The notes beneath the pieces were generated by a model that did no database searches, was not told where the DNA came from, and saw nothing but the letters and a program-made list of their open reading frames with translations. The translations under genes and the position numbers were made by a program. This document shows, piece by piece, positions 60,543-64,000 of a stretch of 64,000 nt of DNA. The DNA is from Camelus bactrianus (taxonomy: Eukaryota; Chordata; Mammalia; Artiodactyla; Camelidae): assembly GCF_048773025.1 (NCBI RefSeq), contig NC_133572.1, positions 22,036,501 through 22,100,500 of the forward strand, in the 5' to 3' direction. Position 1 is the first letter of the stretch; every line of letters begins with the position of its first letter.

Positions 60543-62282
60543 AAGCTAGTTGAATGACGGCTTTCACCCACACTTATCTCTCAGAACAAAACATGTTGAG
60601 AGACGTTCGTTCATCTAGCACAAAATGAACGGGTTGCAGGTGAAACCTTTATTCTGGTTTCTCAGAGTGTTTCCTTGTGCCGGTTTGAAGTTCCTGCATT
60701 TTTCACTGTAAAACGGAGTTGGAGCTAGGACTTCCCCATCTATATAATGGAGTGGAATTTTCGACTGAAAAGAAACTTTGTGTTCCCAACAAGCTAGGTG
60801 AAGGACGGCTTTCACCCACACATATCTCTCAGAACAGAACATGTGGAGAGACGTTCGTTTATCTTGCACAAAAGGAAAGGGTTGCAGGAGAAAACTTTAC
60901 TCTGGTTTCTCAGGCTGTTTCCTAGTGCCGGTTTGAAGTTCCTGCAGTTTTCACTGTAAAAGCGAGTTGGAGATAGGACCTCCCCATATATATATATGGA
61001 GTGGAGTTTGTGACTGAAAATAAACTTTGTGTTCCCAACAAGTTATGTGAAGGTCGGCTTTCACACACACTTATCTCCCAGAACTGAGCATGTGGAGAGA
61101 CGTTCGTTCATCTAGCACAAAATGAACCTTTGGAGGAGAAACTATTACTCTGGTTTCACAGAGTAATTCCTAGTGCCGGTTTGAAGTTCCTGCAGTTTTC
61201 AGTGTAAAACCGGGTTGGAGTTAGTACCTAACCATAGATATGCATGGCGTAGAGTTTGGAACCCAAAAGAACCTTTGTGTTCCCAACAAGCTAGGTGAAG
61301 GACGGCTTTCACACACACTTATCTCTCAGAACAGAACCTGTTGAGAGACGTTCATTCATCTAGAACAAAATGAACGGGTTGCAGGAGAAAACAATTCTCT
61401 GGTTTCTCAGGCTGTTTCCTAGTGCCGGTTTGAATTTCCTGCAGTTTTCACTGTAAAACCGAGTTGGAGCTAGTAACTCCCCAAAGATATGCATGGAGTG
61501 GAGTTTGCAACTGAAAAGAAACTTTGTGTTCCCAACAAGCAAGTTGAAGTACGGCTTTCACACACTCTTATCTCACAGAACTGAGCATGTGGAGAGACGT
61601 TCGTCCATCTAGAACAAAATGAAACTGTGGAGGAGAAAACTTTACTCTGGTTTCTCAGAGTGTTTCCTAGTGCCGGTTTGAAGTTCCTGCATTTTTCACT
61701 GTACAACCGAGTTAGAGCTAGTACCACCCCATATATATGTATGGTGTGGAGATTGCGACTGAACAGAAACTTTGTGTTCCCAACAAGCTACGTGAAGGAC
61801 GGCTTTCACACACTCTTATCCCTCAGAACATAGCATGTGGAGAGACGTTCGTTCATCTAGCACAAAATAAACGGTTTGCAGGAGAAAACATTTCTCTGGT
61901 TTCTCAGGCTGTTTCCTAGTGCCGGTTTGAATTTCCTGCAGTTTTCTATGTAAAACCGGGTTGGAGCTAGTACTTCCCCATCTATATGTATGGACAGGAG
62001 TTTTCGACTGAAAAGAAACTTTGTATTCCCAACAAGGTAGGTGAAGGACGGCTTTCACAATCACTTACCTCTCAGAACAGAGCATGTGTGATGACGTTCG
62101 TTCATCTAGCACAAATTGAACTTGAGGCAGGAGAAACTTTTACTCTGATTACTCATGATGTTTCCTAGTGCCGGTTTGAAGTTCCTGCAGTTTTCACTGT
62201 AAAACCGAGTTGGAGCTAGTACCTCCCCATATAAATGTATGGAGTGGAATTTGCGACTGAAAATAAACTTTGTGTTCCCAAC
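60543..62282 (+). repeat. 7-monomer tandem duplication, copy 2 (1,740 bp)
   Basis: This follows copy 1 with no gap. Because it is nearly identical, it arose after the 20-monomer duplication and after formation of the hybrid monomer it contains. Its right end passes into tagttgaaggacgtctttc, a variant m5 second half. Confidence 0.93.
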
Positions 62283-64000
62283 AAGCTAGTTGAAGGACGT
62301 CTTTCACACACATTTATCTCTAAGAACTGAGCATGTTGAGACACGTTCGTTCATCTAGCACAAAATGAACGGTTTGCAGGAGAAAATATTTCTCTGGTTT
62401 CTCAGTCAGTTTCCTAGGGTCGGTTTGAATTTCCTGCAGTTTTCACTGTAATAAAGAGTTGGAGCTTGTATCACCCCATAGATGTGCATGGAGTGGAGTT
62501 TGAAACTGAAAAGAAACTTTGTGTTCCCAACAAGCTAGGTGAAGGACGGCTTTCACCCACACATATCTCTCAGAACAGAACATGTTGAGAGACGTACGTT
62601 TATCTTGCACAAAAGGAAAGGGTTGCAGGAGAAAACTTTACTCTGGTTTCTCAGGCTGTTTCCTAGTGCCGGTTTGAAGTTCCTGCAGTTTTCACTGTAA
62701 AAGCGAGTTGGAGATAGGACATCCCCATATATATATATGGAGTGGAGTTTGTGACTGAAAATAAACTTTGTGTTCCCAACAAGTTATGTGAAGGTTGGCT
62801 TTCACACACACTTATCTCCCAGAACTGAGCATGTGGAGAGACGTTCGTTCATCTAGCACAAAATGAACCTTTGGAGGAGAAACTATTACTCTGGTTTCAC
62901 AGAGTAATTCCTAGTGCCGGTTTGAAGTTCCTGCAGTTTTCAGTGTAAAACCGGGTTGGAGTTAGTACCTAACCATAGATATGCATGGCGTAGAGTTTGG
63001 AACCCAAAAGAACCTTTGTGTTCCCAACAAGCTAGGTGAAGGACGGCTTTCACACACACTTATCTCTCAGAACAGAACCTGTTGAGAGACGTTCATTCAT
63101 CTAGAACAAAATGAACGGGTTGCAGGAGAAAACAATTCTCTGGTTTCTCAGGCTGTTTCCTAGTGCCGGTTTGAATTTCCTGCATTTTTCACTGTACAAC
63201 CGAGTTAGAGCTAGTACCTCCCCATATATATATATGGAGTGGAGTTTGCGACTGAAAAGAAACTGTGTGTTCCCAACAAGCTAGGTGAAGGAGGTTTTCA
63301 ACACTCACAGTCCTGTCAGAACTGAGCATGTGGAGAGACGTTCTTTCATCTAGCACAAACTGAACGGGTTGCCGGAGAATATTTACTTTGGTTTCTCAGG
63401 ATGTTACCTAGTGCCGGTTTGAAGTTCCTGCAGTTTTCACTGTAAAACCGATTCGCAGCTAGTACCTACCCATATATATGCAGGGGGTGGAGTTTGCAAC
63501 TGAAAAGAGACTATGTGTTCCCAATAAGCTAGTTGAATGACGTCTTTCACCCACACTTATCTCTCAGAACAAAACATGTTGAGTGACGTTCGTTCATCTA
63601 GCACAAAATGAACGGGTGGCAGGGGAAACCTTTATTCTGGTTTCTCAGAGTGTTTCCTAGTGCCGGTTTGAATTTCCTGCAGTTTTCACTGTAAAACCGA
63701 GTTGGAGCTAGGACTTACCCATCTATATGTATGGAGTGGATTTTTCTACTGAAAAGAAACTTTGTTTTCCCAACAAGCTAGGTGAAGGACGGCTTTCACA
63801 CTCACTTACATCTCAGAACTGAGCATGTGGGGAGACGTTAGTTCATCTAGCACAAATTTAACGGGTGACAGGAGAAATTTTTACTCTGATTACTCAGGAT
63901 GTTTCCTAGTGCCGGTTTGAAGTTCCTGCAGTTTTCACTGTAAAAGAGATTCGCAGCTAGTCCCTACCCATATATATGCATGGAGTGTAGTTTGCAACTG
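62283..64000 (+). repeat. Domain VI: return to m5-m10 order, then D-C units
   Basis: After the 7-mer duplication the order is m5 tail, m6-like (taataaagagttggagc), m7 (gataggacatcc), m8 (catggcgtagag), m9 (E-like, 16 bp AT palindrome) and m10 (D), as in the 14-mer. The D unit is then followed by a class C unit at about 63.66 kb and another D unit at about 63.91 kb, instead of m11. m8 has the gtagag/aaccc variants of domain V, so this is a related but separate lineage. The array continues past the window end. Confidence 0.8.

Larger units (their letters stand above)
1..64000 (+). repeat. Tandem satellite array, ~248-249 bp monomer, entire window
   Basis: The motif gtttcctagtgccggtttgaa recurs every 245-249 bp across the window, for example at 25, 273, 521, 769 and 1018, and at 30594, 30843, 31091, 31340 and 31589. 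All copies point the same way and nothing other than the satellite intervenes. Three boxes are almost invariant: monomer positions 1-35, 100-129 and about 180-200. Between them lie two variable blocks whose linked variants define monomer classes. A hand-built consensus has about 45% G+C and seven CpG sites. No open frame exceeds about 115 codons; the recurrent forward frame starts at the ATG in tatatgtatgg and always ends at the TAG in tttcctag. A centromeric or pericentromeric satellite is inferred from size, purity and HOR structure. I do not recognise the family, and the array ends lie outside the window. Confidence 0.98.

Noticed and set aside
1837-62168. Recurrent 60-codon forward frame (MYGVEFATEKKLCVPNK... 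type) and matching reverse frames of 66-97 codons, repeated dozens of times
   Set aside because: They are the monomer read in its most open frame. Each ends at the TAG in the conserved tttcctag head, the 248 bp period rotates the frame, and there is no sign of a protein family, start context or extended frame.
1-64000. CRISPR-like or integron-like array
   Set aside because: The repeats are about 248 bp long and contiguous with no unique spacers. Apparent spacers are simply the variable blocks of the same monomer.
1-64000. Embedded transposon, retroelement or LTR insertion
   Set aside because: The monomer anchor is met every 245-249 bp from end to end, leaving no room for an insertion. No terminal repeats or reverse transcriptase-like frames were seen.
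1-64000. rDNA, histone or other tandem gene cluster
   Set aside because: The unit is only about 248 bp, has no rRNA or tRNA-like structure, and its substitutions show no codon pattern.

Overview
The whole 64 kb window is one uninterrupted tandem satellite array, all in the same orientation, built from about 257 monomers of roughly 248-249 bp (about 45% G+C in a hand-built consensus). I see no protein-coding gene, RNA gene, transposon, retroelement, CRISPR array or unique sequence anywhere. The short open frames of 60-114 codons are by-products of the monomer: 248 is not a multiple of 3, so the frame rotates each repeat, and a TAG in the conserved start of every monomer closes the commonest frame. 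Array size, absence of interruptions and layered higher-order repeat (HOR) structure suggest a centromeric or pericentromeric satellite of a eukaryote, probably from a long-read assembly. I do not recognise the family and cannot name the species. 

I number the monomer from the g of gtttcctag. Positions 1-35 (gtttcctag...cctgcagtttt), 100-129 (gaaaagaaac...caacaagcta) and about 180-200 (gagacgttcgttcatctag) barely change. Positions 45-95 and 135-175 carry linked variants that define classes. Class C has ggacttccccatctatatg, ttttcgactg and a tail of aattgaacgggtgac. Class D has gattcgcagctagtccc and tgttcccaataagc. Class E has tacaaccgagttagagc. Class F has gggttggagatagtacctaacc and a cagaacctgttgag tail. 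Class G has a tail of agaacaaaatgaacctgtgg. Nearly every monomer carries an imperfect dyad CGTTCAT-N10-ATGAACG. 

Layout from left to right: (I) 1-10.2 kb, heterogeneous, diverged monomers with old partial duplications. (II) 10.2-20.1 kb, E/F/G/C monomers with a loose 7-8-monomer rhythm. (III) 20.1-30.7 kb, repeated D-C dimers and 4-, 7-, 12-, 14-, 16- and 20-monomer offsets. (IV) 30.7-48.35 kb, a clear 14-monomer HOR of 3,481 bp in about five copies, three of them full length and two altered. (V) 48.35-62.28 kb, a young 26-monomer repeat of 6,464 bp (a 20-mer plus a 6-mer) with near-identical copies, followed by a 7-monomer (1,740 bp) tandem duplication. (VI) 62.28-64 kb, a return to the m5-m10 order of the 14-mer, then D-C monomers. 

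The main pattern beyond 'a satellite' is the record of its recombination. Hybrid monomers and block boundaries repeatedly switch inside the same conserved box (monomer 100-129), copies become more alike from left to right, and one monomer in the 14-mer region matches a copy about 16 kb away.
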